Shown: piece after piece, positions 34,783-43,431 of the stretch | How positions within the stretch are numbered: the first letter of the stretch is position 1 | How the letters are laid out: every line of letters begins with the position of its first letter | Assembly: GCA_947627475.1 (NCBI GenBank) | Contig: CANQWE010000007.1 | Coordinates: 1-53,003, forward strand | Source of the DNA: an uncultured Clostridia bacterium | GTDB taxonomy: Bacteria; Bacillota; Clostridia; Oscillospirales; CAG-272 | Length of the DNA stretch: 53,003 bases | Reading direction: 5' to 3' | The notes under the pieces: model-generated | What the model saw: the letters and a program-made list of their open reading frames with translations, nothing else | Told to the model about the DNA's origin: nothing | Database searches by the model: none | Position numbers and translations under genes: made by a program

Positions 34783-35373
34783 ATGAAAAAGGCTTTATGT
34801 ATGTTTTTCGCGTTTGCAATGTGCGGCCTGATGGTCTCGTGTGGGGACGAAGCATCTGAATTGGGAGACGACCCGGTACATGTGGAAATGTCCGTGAAAG
34901 ATTTTGGTGTCGTTCAATTGGAACTGTACCCGGATATCGCCCCGATCACTGTGGAAAATTTCGTTTCCTTGGTAGAGGACGGATTCTATGACGGACTCAC
35001 CTTCCATCGGATTGTGGAAGATTTTATGATTCAAGGCGGAGACCCGAAAGGAGACGGTACCGGCGGCAGTGATAAAGAGATTAAGGGAGAATTCTCCAGC
35101 AATGGCGTAGAGAATACGCTGTCTCATACCCGCGGGGTCATTTCTATGGCAAGAAGTCAGGATCCCAACTCGGCGTCCAGTCAGTTTTTCATTATGCACG
35201 CTGACAATACAAATTTGGATGGACAATATGCCGCGTTTGGAAAAGTAACAGAGGGGATGGATATAGTAGATAAGATTGCTTCCGTAAAAGTTGAGGCTGC
35301 TTATCCAGGAGCAAGCGAGGAATCCTCTCCTGTAGAACCTGTATATATTGAATATATAAAAAGAGTTGATTAA
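34783..35373 (+). CDS. cyclophilin-type peptidyl-prolyl isomerase, lipoprotein
   Basis: A 196-residue protein from the ATG at 34783. MKKALCMFFAFAMCGLMVSC is a signal peptide with a lipobox cysteine at about 20. The cyclophilin core follows: FHRIVEDFMIQGGDPKGDGT, SMARSQDPNSASSQFFI and AAFGKVTEGMD. It would assist folding of exported proteins at the outer face of the membrane. A second, cytoplasmic-looking cyclophilin follows after 33 bases. Confidence 0.88.
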   Translation: MKKALCMFFAFAMCGLMVSCGDEASELGDDPVHVEMSVKDFGVVQLELYPDIAPITVENFVSLVEDGFYDGLTFHRIVEDFMIQGGDPKGDGTGGSDKEIKGEFSSNGVENTLSHTRGVISMARSQDPNSASSQFFIMHADNTNLDGQYAAFGKVTEGMDIVDKIASVKVEAAYPGASEESSPVEPVYIEYIKRVD

Positions 35374-35406
35374 TTTTTGCATTTGCAAAATATATTGGAG
35401 GACACA

Positions 35407-35904
35407 ATGGATAAAAATACTGTACAAGCGACAATCACTATGGAAAACGGTGGAAAAATTCAGCTGGAGCTATATCCGGATACTGCACCGGCCACAGTAG
35501 AGAACTTTGTTTCACTGGCTAAAGAAGGATTTTACAACGGACTGATTTTTCACCGTGTCATTTCCGGCTTTATGATCCAGGGCGGGGACCCGTTGGGGAG
35601 CGGCATAGGCGGAAGCGGAAAAAATATCCCCGGCGAATTTGCTGCCAACGGATTTAACAATACCTTATCCCACACCCGCGGGGTTATTTCTATGGCAAGA
35701 AGTCAGGCTTTCAATTCTGCATCCAGCCAATTCTTTATTATGCATGCGGATGGTCCTTTTCTGGACGGACAATACGCCGCATTTGGCAGAGTAACTGATG
35801 GAATGGGCGTTGTAGATGAGATTGCCGGAGTGCAGACCAATGGGCAGGACAAACCTCTTGCAGATCAGCGTATTGCAAAAATCACTATAGCAGAGTTGCA
35901 TTAA
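35407..35904 (+). CDS. cyclophilin-type peptidyl-prolyl isomerase, cytoplasmic
   Basis: A 165-residue protein from the ATG at 35407 behind GGAGG, without a signal peptide. FHRVISGFMIQGGDP, SMARSQAFNSASSQFFI and AAFGRVTDGMG mark the active-site regions. It is about 60% identical by eye to the upstream lipoprotein in the core, so the pair arose by duplication with one copy gaining export. Confidence 0.92.
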   Translation: MDKNTVQATITMENGGKIQLELYPDTAPATVENFVSLAKEGFYNGLIFHRVISGFMIQGGDPLGSGIGGSGKNIPGEFAANGFNNTLSHTRGVISMARSQAFNSASSQFFIMHADGPFLDGQYAAFGRVTDGMGVVDEIAGVQTNGQDKPLADQRIAKITIAELH

Positions 35905-36225
35905 GTAATATAAAGGAAAACAAACGGCTTTTCTACCGCGTATATGGGTAGAGATGGAGGATTGGAGAACAGATGTCCATACCGTGGGCAGCGAAAGCTC
36001 CTGAGAAAAGCTCCCTATACAAGGGGGCTTTTCTTTTGGGCGCGGCGCTCTACTGTAATTTCGTTTGTAGGATGCAGTATTCCAAATAGCGCTGTATATG
36101 GATCGCCGTCCTCTTTTGTAGCACGGTTTCGCCAATTTTCGGTGTAATGTTTCCTGTAGATTTATGTTTTACAAAAGCAAAAAGAGAGCGGCAATGCCGC
36201 TCTCTTTTTCGATTCTAAATGGTAA
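35905..36225. other. intergenic region with two terminators
   Basis: About 320 bases with no supported gene. A hairpin at 36003-36033 (AAAAGCTCCC ... GGGGGCTTTT) ends the cyclophilin transcript. A second at 36179-36209 (AAAAAGAGAGCGGC, AAT, GCCGCTCTCTTTTT) ends the converging surface-protein gene. The 100 bases before the first hairpin have local stems (CTACC/GGTAG) but match no RNA family I can name. Confidence 0.6.
36179..36209. terminator. terminator of the surface-protein gene
   Basis: A 14-bp perfect stem with three-base loop and T tracts on both strands. Confidence 0.9.
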
Positions 36226-38469
36226 TTATCTTACAAAGCTTTTTCTCTTTTTGTAGACAACTACACAGCCGATAGCCATTACAATTGCAGCAAGGCCGAT
36301 ATAAATCATCGCATCGCCTGTAGCTACCGTGTACTTATAATTTGCTGACAGCTTCAATCCCAAATCAGATGCCTGTATACTATCCGATGCAGGCTTGATT
36401 ACAATTTCGAAGAATAGATCTCCCACATTCATTTCCCGAACCTGGGTAAAGTCTTTAATTGTAATCAAATATTTTCCGTCGCCTTTATCTTCCACTGTAT
36501 ATGTGCCTTCGTTCAGACCGGAAATAGAATCCAATGTTGCAGCATCAGGATTCATGGTTACATCAAAGGAGAGCGAAGTTGCCAGTTTGTAGAAGCTGGT
36601 CACGTAAACAGGGAGACGGAAGTTGCCGTCCTCGTCCTTGTATACCTTGGATACATCCAAATCCTCGGTGCCGCTTGCAGTGTTGGAACCGCCACCGCCG
36701 ATGTTATTATTGTTATTATCACCCTGTTCTTCATCTTTATTCGGATCGGGTTTCGGACCTTCCGCATTGTAAATACGAACATTGTCCATCTGGAACGCTG
36801 TATTGAACATACGCCACAGCATTAGTGTTCCATCCTTCTGATGATTATCAGAAGAGTAGTAGAAATACCGGTTCCACAAATCTTCGTCAAAAATTGGCTG
36901 ATCGTTGATGTACAGACGAGCGGTACAGGAGCCGTTATCAAATACGAATCTCCAGTTGTACCAGGTATTCATTTCCATCTTAAAGTCTGCAGTAGCAACG
37001 GCCTTGCCTTCCTCGCCACGTGTGTCAGAAGCCTGGATTTTAAACTGGCTGTCGCTGAAGTAGTAGCCACATTCATAGTCATAACCGGTAGATCCGCCAA
37101 ACCAGTTGAATACAGCAGGATCCTTATCGGCTGTTCCATCTTCTTCGTTTCCGTCAAAAGTGCCCAGGAACATAATGTCAAATTCCATGGTGTAGGACAG
37201 CGGATAGTTGTATCCGTTTTCCGCATCAATACTGGTATCGATATAGGTCTGTACAACATTGGGGTCAGTGTAATCCAATACCATGCCATGCTCCGGATCG
37301 CCGGAGTCTTTTGTCAGACCCTGGAATGCGTCAGAGCCCCAATACTGACGGTCATCATCGTTATCATAAGTAAGAGTTGTAAGCTGGTCCTTGGAAGTCA
37401 GCGGATTCTGCCGCGCAGTATCTCCGCCCAGATAGTCGTAGTACACGCCTGTATCTATGCCAGAGTAGTCTCTTTCAAATTTTTCAAGATTTGCAGGGTC
37501 ATATGTTTGATAACCCGGTTCGGGCGTAACAGCATCGCCTACCAAAGTAACAAGGTTAGAACCACCGCAAGTTGCCGACGCTTCATCATACTGAGAACCG
37601 CAAATACCGGAACCCCAAGCCAGATAGTTGCTGTATCCGGGCGTACCAGGTTCGCCATTGAACACAACCATAGATACACCCAGCTGACGGTCAAGACCAC
37701 CCCATGCACTATCCTGGGCAGAAGACTGGGGATCCAGTGTTACCAGATCTTGTTCTGTATAGAAAATATAGTTCCACGGAATTGCCACTTCATATGTACT
37801 GATACCGTTTGCAGTGTCAGTAGAATAATTTAGGCCGGCAGGAGCAACTGCAACTTTGGCAATGCCCTTTGCAGCGGATTGCTGCTCTGTCATACTGATC
37901 TTGCGGTTATTTTCATACATTTCAATAAAACCGCCTACGATCTGCGGATATCCAACAAGGAAGTCAGGTACCTGATCCGCATATTTCCAGGGGGTAGGAC
38001 CCATACCCGGAACATATGTGTTGCCACCCACCAAGGAGTTGGCTCCTAAATAGTCAACCCAAATCTGCATGGAGTCACCGTTCCAAGTATTGCCTTTGCC
38101 GCCCTTCAAAGAATGTCCGTCAAGATCATTCACTTTCACACCAACATAGAAGTAGTTGGCGTCCCAGCGCAGCCAAACCTCATAGGACATGGTCTTATCT
38201 TCAGTACCATAGCCCGGTCTCCAGTAGAAGAAGGTGTTGTCTACAGGTTCGCCGCTGGAAATCGTAGCGGCATTTGCACTTTCAACACTGAAAGTAGAGT
38301 AGCCCCACTCCTGCATGCTAATATAGCCGTCAATGGTAGGCGGCGTTGTAAAATACTCAGCTTGCACATCTTGAATATACAATGCGTCAGCTGCCCCTAC
38401 CGGGATTGCCAGTGCAACTGCAGAGAGAAGCATTGCAGCAAGCAAAACCCACGTAATCGTCTTTCTCAT
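36226..38469 (-). CDS. large surface protein: CBM9-like, concanavalin-like and cohesin-like domains, membrane anchor
   Basis: A 747-residue protein. A signal peptide spans 1-27. A CBM9/DOMON-like sugar-binding region lies at about 30-310 (TPPTIDGYISMQEWGYSTF, YEVWLRWDANYFYVGVKVND). A lectin-like beta-sandwich lies at about 380-570 (TWYNWRFVFDNGSCTARLYI). A low-complexity linker of Asn and Gly precedes a cohesin-like domain at about 610-715 (FRLPVYVTSFYKLATSLSFD). The C-terminus is one membrane helix followed by KKRKSFVR. No LPXTG is present, so it is membrane anchored. It likely displays polysaccharide-binding modules; the cohesin resemblance would let it hold dockerin proteins such as 22386-23282. 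Confidence 0.78.
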   Translation of the reverse strand: MRKTITWVLLAAMLLSAVALAIPVGAADALYIQDVQAEYFTTPPTIDGYISMQEWGYSTFSVESANAATISSGEPVDNTFFYWRPGYGTEDKTMSYEVWLRWDANYFYVGVKVNDLDGHSLKGGKGNTWNGDSMQIWVDYLGANSLVGGNTYVPGMGPTPWKYADQVPDFLVGYPQIVGGFIEMYENNRKISMTEQQSAAKGIAKVAVAPAGLNYSTDTANGISTYEVAIPWNYIFYTEQDLVTLDPQSSAQDSAWGGLDRQLGVSMVVFNGEPGTPGYSNYLAWGSGICGSQYDEASATCGGSNLVTLVGDAVTPEPGYQTYDPANLEKFERDYSGIDTGVYYDYLGGDTARQNPLTSKDQLTTLTYDNDDDRQYWGSDAFQGLTKDSGDPEHGMVLDYTDPNVVQTYIDTSIDAENGYNYPLSYTMEFDIMFLGTFDGNEEDGTADKDPAVFNWFGGSTGYDYECGYYFSDSQFKIQASDTRGEEGKAVATADFKMEMNTWYNWRFVFDNGSCTARLYINDQPIFDEDLWNRYFYYSSDNHQKDGTLMLWRMFNTAFQMDNVRIYNAEGPKPDPNKDEEQGDNNNNNIGGGGSNTASGTEDLDVSKVYKDEDGNFRLPVYVTSFYKLATSLSFDVTMNPDAATLDSISGLNEGTYTVEDKGDGKYLITIKDFTQVREMNVGDLFFEIVIKPASDSIQASDLGLKLSANYKYTVATGDAMIYIGLAAIVMAIGCVVVYKKRKSFVR

Positions 38470-38498
38470 TACAAATTACCTCCAGAATATTAAGCCTT

Positions 38499-38518
38499 GT
38501 ACGTATCTACATACGTAC
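38499..38518. promoter_or_regulatory. inverted repeat in the 5' leader of the surface-protein gene
   Basis: GTACGTAT, CTAC, ATACGTAC: a perfect 8-4-8 palindrome about 19 bases downstream of the -10 box, either an operator or an RNA hairpin. Confidence 0.55.
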
Positions 38519-38536
38519 ATATAGCCTTACATGCTC

Positions 38537-38565
38537 ATTATATATAGATTCACCAATTTTGTCAA
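38537..38565 (-). promoter_or_regulatory. consensus sigma-A promoter of the surface-protein gene
   Basis: TTGACA (38565-38560), 17 bases, TATAAT (38542-38537), both perfect, on the minus strand. Confidence 0.88.
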
Positions 38566-38845
38566 TAGACAAGTGAAAAAGTAGTGATGTTTTTATGAAT
38601 TTTTTTTGGATTGTGTCCTTTTCATCCATAGATTTACAATTGTTGATTTTTTCTCCAGCATATTCTGCATTTGTATAAAACTTGCTGTAAAGATGGCTTC
38701 TCCTGCACAGTTGCCTTTTAAAGAACTACAAAAAAGCCTCCCCTTTAGGTGGGTGTCCGTAAAACAGTTAATAGAGCGTATCGGTACAGATACGCTCCAC
38801 TTCTTATGTCAGCATACTATGTGACGAGGTTACGGGCAGCCTCGG
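38566..38845. other. intergenic region without a gene
   Basis: AT-rich sequence. A hairpin GAGCGTATC/GATACGCTC (38774-38797) and a CCTCCCCTTTAGGTGGG-like stretch near 38738 resemble parts of the dispersed repeat family found at 38846. Confidence 0.45.
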
Positions 38846-38887
38846 CTCTCCCTTTAGGAGAGCTGTCACCGCAGGTGACTGAGAGGG
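38846..38887 (+). repeat. left copy of a 42-bp double-hairpin repeat
   Basis: Two adjacent stems (CTCTCC...GGAGAG and GTCACC-GCA-GGTGAC) ending GAGAGGG. It matches the right copy at 39251-39292 in inverted orientation at 35 of 42 positions. Confidence 0.75.
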
Positions 38888-38909
38888 CCTTGCAGCCGGT
38901 TTTGAATGG

Positions 38910-39244
38910 TTAGGTCAATTTGTACGCACACACCGTAAAATCCCTGTCGATCTCCCGGTTGGAGAATCGCAAAACCTCCAAGCCGAGAGCCGTCAAGAAT
39001 TCAGAACGCTCAGAATCATAAGCCACCCCCTGGGGTTCATAATGCTGAGATCCACCCAATTCAATGACCAGTCTGGCAGAAGCACAGTAAAAGTCCACGG
39101 TGAATCTGCCGATAATCCGCTGTTTGTAAATTTTCACTGAATATTTGCGGAGAAAAAATACCAGAGCTTACGTTCATGGGGTGTCATCTCCCTGCGAAGC
39201 CGCCGGGCATTTTCTAATAGGTTGTTGTCTTTTGGTATGGTCAT
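38910..39244 (-). pseudogene. DUF559 endonuclease-like protein, frameshifted at a T run
   Basis: The ATG at 39244 starts MTIPKDNNLLENARRLRREM and reads TPHERKLWYFF before breaking. The other frame resumes LRKYSVKIYKQRIIGRFTVD and ends at 38910 with FTVCAYKLT. Adding one T to a six-T run (39153-39158 on the plus strand as A's) makes a complete 111-residue DUF559 protein with the Vsr-like core VDFYCASARLVIELGGSQHYE. The gene lies between inverted copies of a 42-bp repeat, as a small mobile unit would. Substrate unknown. Confidence 0.75.
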
Positions 39245-39250
39245 TGTTTT

Positions 39251-39292
39251 CCCTCTCAGTCGGCTCCGCCGACAGCTCTCCCATAGGGAGAG
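39251..39292 (-). repeat. right copy of the 42-bp double-hairpin repeat
   Basis: The reverse complement has stems CTCTCC...GGAGAG and GTCGGC-GGA-GCCGAC. Compared with the left copy, both sides of the second stem changed together, which keeps the pairing. Confidence 0.75.
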
Positions 39293-39422
39293 TTCCGTAT
39301 CCTGCAAATATCCGCTTCACAGAGGATTCCGTATAAAGGGGACGCAAAACTGCACACCGCGCTACACACTGAAAAGTGTATAGAAGTGCGCCCTTAAAAC
39401 TATTCGACGAATTTCAATTGTA

Positions 39423-39860
39423 TTATTCAAGCCACTGAATAAATGCCGTTTTATCAGAACTGTTATATCCAGCGTTACAATAAAAATTAAGCGTATCTTC
39501 TTCCTTTGAACCTGTAAGCAACATCATTTTATAACAGTTTTCCCTTACCGCTATATCTTTTGCGTAGTTTAAGCATTCTGTTGCATACCCTTTTCCACGA
39601 TAGTCTGAACGGGTAACAACATTTTCGATAAATGCATACGGTCTGATGTTTCTGGTCAGATTGGGTATAATCACGCAAACACATGAAGAAACGATTTTTC
39701 CATCTATTTCTTTAACAATAATATGATGATTTTTATCTTCCATAATGATGTTCCATGTATTTTTCAAATTCTCCGTCATTTCTGGGACAGAGGTCTCATG
39801 TAAAAATAAATACAACCCCAAAAGCTCATTTAGTTCGTTTTCCTTTACTTCTCTGACCAT
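39423..39860 (-). CDS. GNAT family N-acetyltransferase
   Basis: A 145-residue protein from the ATG at 39860, which follows GGAGAGG. The acetyl-CoA loop is in VVTRSDYRGKGYATECLNYA, and the C-terminal YCNAGYNSSDKTAFIQWL is typical. The acceptor is unknown. It stands alone. Confidence 0.87.
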   Translation of the reverse strand: MVREVKENELNELLGLYLFLHETSVPEMTENLKNTWNIIMEDKNHHIIVKEIDGKIVSSCVCVIIPNLTRNIRPYAFIENVVTRSDYRGKGYATECLNYAKDIAVRENCYKMMLLTGSKEEDTLNFYCNAGYNSSDKTAFIQWLE

Positions 39861-39985
39861 AGAAACCTCTCCATCAAATTTAAGTGGCAAACTGTCTGAT
39901 TACATACTATCCTGTTGTGGATGTTAACTGTCTTATAACTACCGTCCTTTCGGGGAGGCGGCATTTACAGACTTTTCATCATTTT

Positions 39986-40405
39986 TTATTCGTCTTTTGC
40001 ATCCCCTGTGCCGGCGGCAGGCTTTCCACAGGCCGGGCAAATCAAAGTCTCTGGATCCAGCGTTTCGTCATAGCAGATGGTCTCTCCGCAATTTGCACAC
40101 ATCAGCATCCGCTGCTCCGTATCGTCGCAGCCGCAGCAGCCGTCACATTCGCAGTCCGCATCGTCATCGTCAAAATCGTCTTCCGCTTCAAAAAGCAACT
40201 CTTCCACGTCTCCAAGATCTGCGTCCAGCTCTTCAATATAATCGTTCAAACGGGTACATTCCTGCTCCAAATCTTCTATGGCCGCAGTCATATCAGACAC
40301 GAGAGACAAAAGCTCTTCGATCAGCTTGCCTTCCGCTTTTGTTCGATCCAGTTCCAGTCCCTGAGCCAAGCCCTGCAAATATGCGCTTTTTTCACCAAGT
40401 TTCAT
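39986..40405 (-). CDS. CD1247-type N-terminal domain protein with zinc ribbon
   Basis: A 139-residue protein starting MKLGEKSAYLQGLAQGLELD. A helical, probably coiled-coil region spans about 15-70, an acidic stretch rich in Asp follows, then a cysteine-rich patch (CECDGCCGCDD) and a zinc ribbon (CANCGETI, CPACGKPA). Clostridial homologues lie next to efp, as here. Function unknown. Confidence 0.8.
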   Translation of the reverse strand: MKLGEKSAYLQGLAQGLELDRTKAEGKLIEELLSLVSDMTAAIEDLEQECTRLNDYIEELDADLGDVEELLFEAEDDFDDDDADCECDGCCGCDDTEQRMLMCANCGETICYDETLDPETLICPACGKPAAGTGDAKDE

Positions 40406-40500
40406 TTTATTATCATTCCTTTCTATCTCTATACTTTACTATAATTGAATAACGAAACGGGGCCGAAACGCTGTCGCCCCGGCCGCCGCTTTATCCAAAA

Positions 40501-41058
40501 TTATGCCCGTTCCAGATACTCGCCCGTTCTGGTGTCGATACGAACCCGCTCGCCCTGGTTGATAAACAGGGGCACCCGAATCACTGCGCCCGTTTCCAGT
40601 GTTGCGTTCTTGGTAGCGCCGGTGGCAGTATCGCCCTTCACGCCAGGGTCTGCATCGGTGATCTCCAATTCTACAAACATAGGCGGTTCAACGGAAAATA
40701 CATTGCCCTTGTAGGATTTGATGGTGCAGATCATTTCTTCCTTCACATACTTGAAGTTTTCAGAAAGCTTATCCGCGTTCAGGGGAATCTGCTCGTAGGA
40801 TTCCATATCCATAAAGTAGTAAAGCTCACCGTCATTATACAGATACTGCATTTCCTTGCGGTCGATGCGTGCATCCTCATACTTATCCGTAGGAGAGAAA
40901 GTCTTTTCTACAACAGCTCCGGTGATCACATTGCGCAGCTTTGTACGGACAAACGCAGCACCCTTTCCAGGCTTTACATGCTGGAATTCAATTACCTGCA
41001 TAACCTGCCCGTCCATATCAAAAGTAATACCGTTTTTAAAATCGCCTGCTACAACCAT
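40501..41058 (-). CDS. efp: elongation factor P
   Basis: A 185-residue protein with three beta domains. The N-terminal KOW domain carries [18 protein letters not shown], whose lysine at the loop tip enters the ribosome near the P-site tRNA, and the C-terminus ends [17 protein letters not shown] relieves stalling at proline runs. It is co-oriented with the upstream M24 peptidase gene, a common pairing. Confidence 0.95.
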   Translation of the reverse strand: MVVAGDFKNGITFDMDGQVMQVIEFQHVKPGKGAAFVRTKLRNVITGAVVEKTFSPTDKYEDARIDRKEMQYLYNDGELYYFMDMESYEQIPLNADKLSENFKYVKEEMICTIKSYKGNVFSVEPPMFVELEITDADPGVKGDTATGATKNATLETGAVIRVPLFINQGERVRIDTRTGEYLERA

Positions 41059-41206
41059 ACATTCCGTTATCCTGCCCGGCAGGATAGCTCCTTTCCAATA
41101 TTCATGTGCAAAATCGCTTGTTCCGTATTATTTTAATACAAAACGGTGCATTTTGCAAGGGGGTTGCGCCAATTTTTCCCTTGGAAAGAAAAAATCCAGA
41201 AAAAAG

Positions 41207-42295
41207 TCAGATTTCAATCAGTTCTTTGGGACACCGGGTCAGATTACGCGCTCCCCCCGGCACGATACATACCATATCCTCGATCCGGCATCCGTACTGT
41301 CCCGCCAGATAAATTCCCGGCTCTACCGTGACGATTTCCCCCACCCGCAGCTTGGCGTCGCCGCTGCGGATATTCAAATTGGGGGATTCATGAATCTCCA
41401 GCCCTACTCCATGGCCCAAGCCGTGGCCGAATGTGCCGGCGTATCCTGCCTGATCGATGATATCCCGGGCAATCTGATCCATTTTAAAGCAGGACTGTCC
41501 TTCGCCGATTTTTTCCAGCACCGCCTCCTGGGCACGGAGCACTGTATCGTATACCCGTCGCATAGGAGCATCCGCTTTGCCGATCACCACCGTACGGGTC
41601 ATATCCGAATGATATCCCTGAAACACCGCGCCAAAGTCAAAGGTCAAAAAACCCTTTTCCAGCGGCACGTTTCTGGGTACGCCATGGGGGGAAGACGAAT
41701 TGGAACCGGACACAGCGATGGTTGCAAAGCTGATTCCTTGGGCACCGTTTTTCTTCATCAGATATTCCAGCTCCGCCGCAAGTTCCATTTCTGTGGCCCT
41801 ATAGGTAATACGGGGCAAAAGCTGAGCAAAAGCTGTCTCAGCGACTTGCTGGGCACGCTCTATGCAGTCGATTTCATAGGCATCCTTTACACTGCGTAGC
41901 CTTTGAAACATTTCTCCTATTGCGGTAAACCGTATCCCCGGACAGTCGCGCTGCAGGGCTGCAAGAGCGCGGCAGGTTAGGGTTCCATCCTCATATCCTA
42001 CCGTTTGTATACCGCACGCGGACAGCAGCATAGGCAGCCATACGCTGCGGGGTTGCTCTGGCATAATGACTTCAAACAGCTCCGGGGGGATTTCACGCCG
42101 GGCTGCCTCAATATACCGAAAGTCCTGAAACGCAAAGGCGCTGTCCGTTGTAATCAGCAAAGCGCCGTCCGGATTATAAAAGCCGCTGGCATACAGGTGA
42201 TTTTCTTCCCCGTTCACCCATATAGCATCCAAATCTGCTTCCTGCATACAGGCGCGCAGCGCGTCCAGCCGGCTTTGTATCAGATCCTTTGTCAT
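41207..42295 (-). CDS. M24 family Xaa-Pro aminopeptidase
   Basis: A 362-residue protein from the ATG at 42295 behind GGAGG. A creatinase N-terminal domain (about 1-130) is followed by the pita-bread metallopeptidase fold with ligands in FDFGAVFQGYHSDMTRTV, HGLGHGVGLEIHE, VTVEPGIY and RIEDMV. It removes N-terminal residues before proline. The neighbours are yqeG upstream and efp downstream. Confidence 0.92.
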   Translation of the reverse strand: MTKDLIQSRLDALRACMQEADLDAIWVNGEENHLYASGFYNPDGALLITTDSAFAFQDFRYIEAARREIPPELFEVIMPEQPRSVWLPMLLSACGIQTVGYEDGTLTCRALAALQRDCPGIRFTAIGEMFQRLRSVKDAYEIDCIERAQQVAETAFAQLLPRITYRATEMELAAELEYLMKKNGAQGISFATIAVSGSNSSSPHGVPRNVPLEKGFLTFDFGAVFQGYHSDMTRTVVIGKADAPMRRVYDTVLRAQEAVLEKIGEGQSCFKMDQIARDIIDQAGYAGTFGHGLGHGVGLEIHESPNLNIRSGDAKLRVGEIVTVEPGIYLAGQYGCRIEDMVCIVPGGARNLTRCPKELIEI

Positions 42296-42311
42296 ACTTC
42301 CTGCCTCCATT

Positions 42312-42827
42312 TTATTGGTCTACCCCATGAATCCGCCGGTATTTGCGCAGGTATGGCTTTTCCAGCATGCGTTTCAACCGAAAGAATAAAGTTTTCTTAT
42401 CCCGGATGGGAGGAACGATCCAGGCAGGAATGCCAAACCGCTTTCCCGCCGCGCAATCCGTCAGCAGCTGATCTCCCAGAAGGATGGCCTGTTTTTTATC
42501 AATTTCCAGCCGATCACATGCTGCCTGCAGATATTTTGTTCCAGGTTTGCCCGCCTTTCCAAATGCTACACAGCCCAGGGGTTTATTAAACTGCTCCACC
42601 CGTTCTCTTGTATTATTGGATACAAACGCTATAGAAATTCCCGCCTGACGCATTTCCTCGATCCAATTTGTCAGGGGTCCGGGCGGAAGGGGATCGTCAT
42701 ACGTAGCCAGGGTATTGTCAATATCGCAAAGCAGAGCGCGGCGCCCCAAGGAGCGTACCATATCCGGTGTGATCTCATAATAGTGCCCAAACATCCGATC
42801 CGGCACAAGCCATTTATCAAAAATCAA
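42312..42827 (-). CDS. yqeG: YqeG family HAD IIIA-type phosphatase
   Basis: A 171-residue protein with the HAD motif LLCDIDNTLATYDDP, motif II FVSNNTRE, the lysine in GKPGTKYL and motif III LLGDQLLTDC. The start is a TTG with GGAAGG five bases upstream; the next in-frame ATG lies after conserved residues. Substrate unknown. Confidence 0.88.
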   Translation of the reverse strand: MIFDKWLVPDRMFGHYYEITPDMVRSLGRRALLCDIDNTLATYDDPLPPGPLTNWIEEMRQAGISIAFVSNNTRERVEQFNKPLGCVAFGKAGKPGTKYLQAACDRLEIDKKQAILLGDQLLTDCAAGKRFGIPAWIVPPIRDKKTLFFRLKRMLEKPYLRKYRRIHGVDQ

Positions 42828-42997
42828 AATATCCTTCCTTTTCTGCGGATTTTATGTTGCTCAACAGTATAACACAAAATGCTCCTATACGCAACAAGGT
42901 GTATTTTATGATTTTCAGAAAGTTAATAATATCGCCTATAATCAGCAATACATTGCCTTTAAAATATATTCAATTCAAATGTACTTTGAGGTGTATT

Positions 42998-43420
42998 ATG
43001 AAATTTCGGCAGCGTGTTGCACAATTTTTTTATGGTCGGTACGGGATAGACGGTCTCTACTATGGACTTCTTGTATCGATCCTTGTCCTGTGGATTTTAC
43101 GGGTCATCTTTATGGACTCTGCCGCAGCCAGCATACTGATTTATATATTAGAGACCTTTCTTCTTGTTTGGATGCTGTACCGCTGTATGTCCAGAAATAT
43201 CGCTGCCCGACAGCATGAGAATCAGATTTTTTCCTCTTTTTTCAAGAAAATCAAAAATTTCTTTATTTTACAGAAGAATAAAATCCGGGATTTTCAATCT
43301 TACCGTTATAAAAAGTGTCCTCACTGCAAAGCGACGCTGCGCCTGCCGAAACGAAAGGGCACCCACCCTGTTATCTGCCCCCGCTGCGGGCGTCGCTTTG
43401 ATGTGACCACACGGATATGA
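42998..43420 (+). CDS. small membrane protein with C-terminal zinc ribbon
   Basis: A 140-residue protein from the ATG at 42998 behind GAGGTG; the longer frame from 42854 lacks a ribosome site. Two membrane helices (YYGLLVSILVLWILRVIF, ILIYILETFLLVWML) are followed by a basic region and a zinc ribbon (CPHCKATLRLPKRKG, CPRCGRRF). Function unknown. It is 11 bases upstream of the MarR gene. Confidence 0.75.
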   Translation: MKFRQRVAQFFYGRYGIDGLYYGLLVSILVLWILRVIFMDSAAASILIYILETFLLVWMLYRCMSRNIAARQHENQIFSSFFKKIKNFFILQKNKIRDFQSYRYKKCPHCKATLRLPKRKGTHPVICPRCGRRFDVTTRI

Positions 43421-43431
43421 GGTGAAATAGA

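Noticed and set aside
35905-36010. possible T-box, 6S RNA or other riboswitch after the cyclophilins
   Set aside because: Local stems exist, but no conserved motif of any family could be found, and it follows rather than precedes a gene.
40856-41899. 347-codon plus-strand frame
   Set aside because: Covers efp and the M24 peptidase on the opposite strand; no domain.
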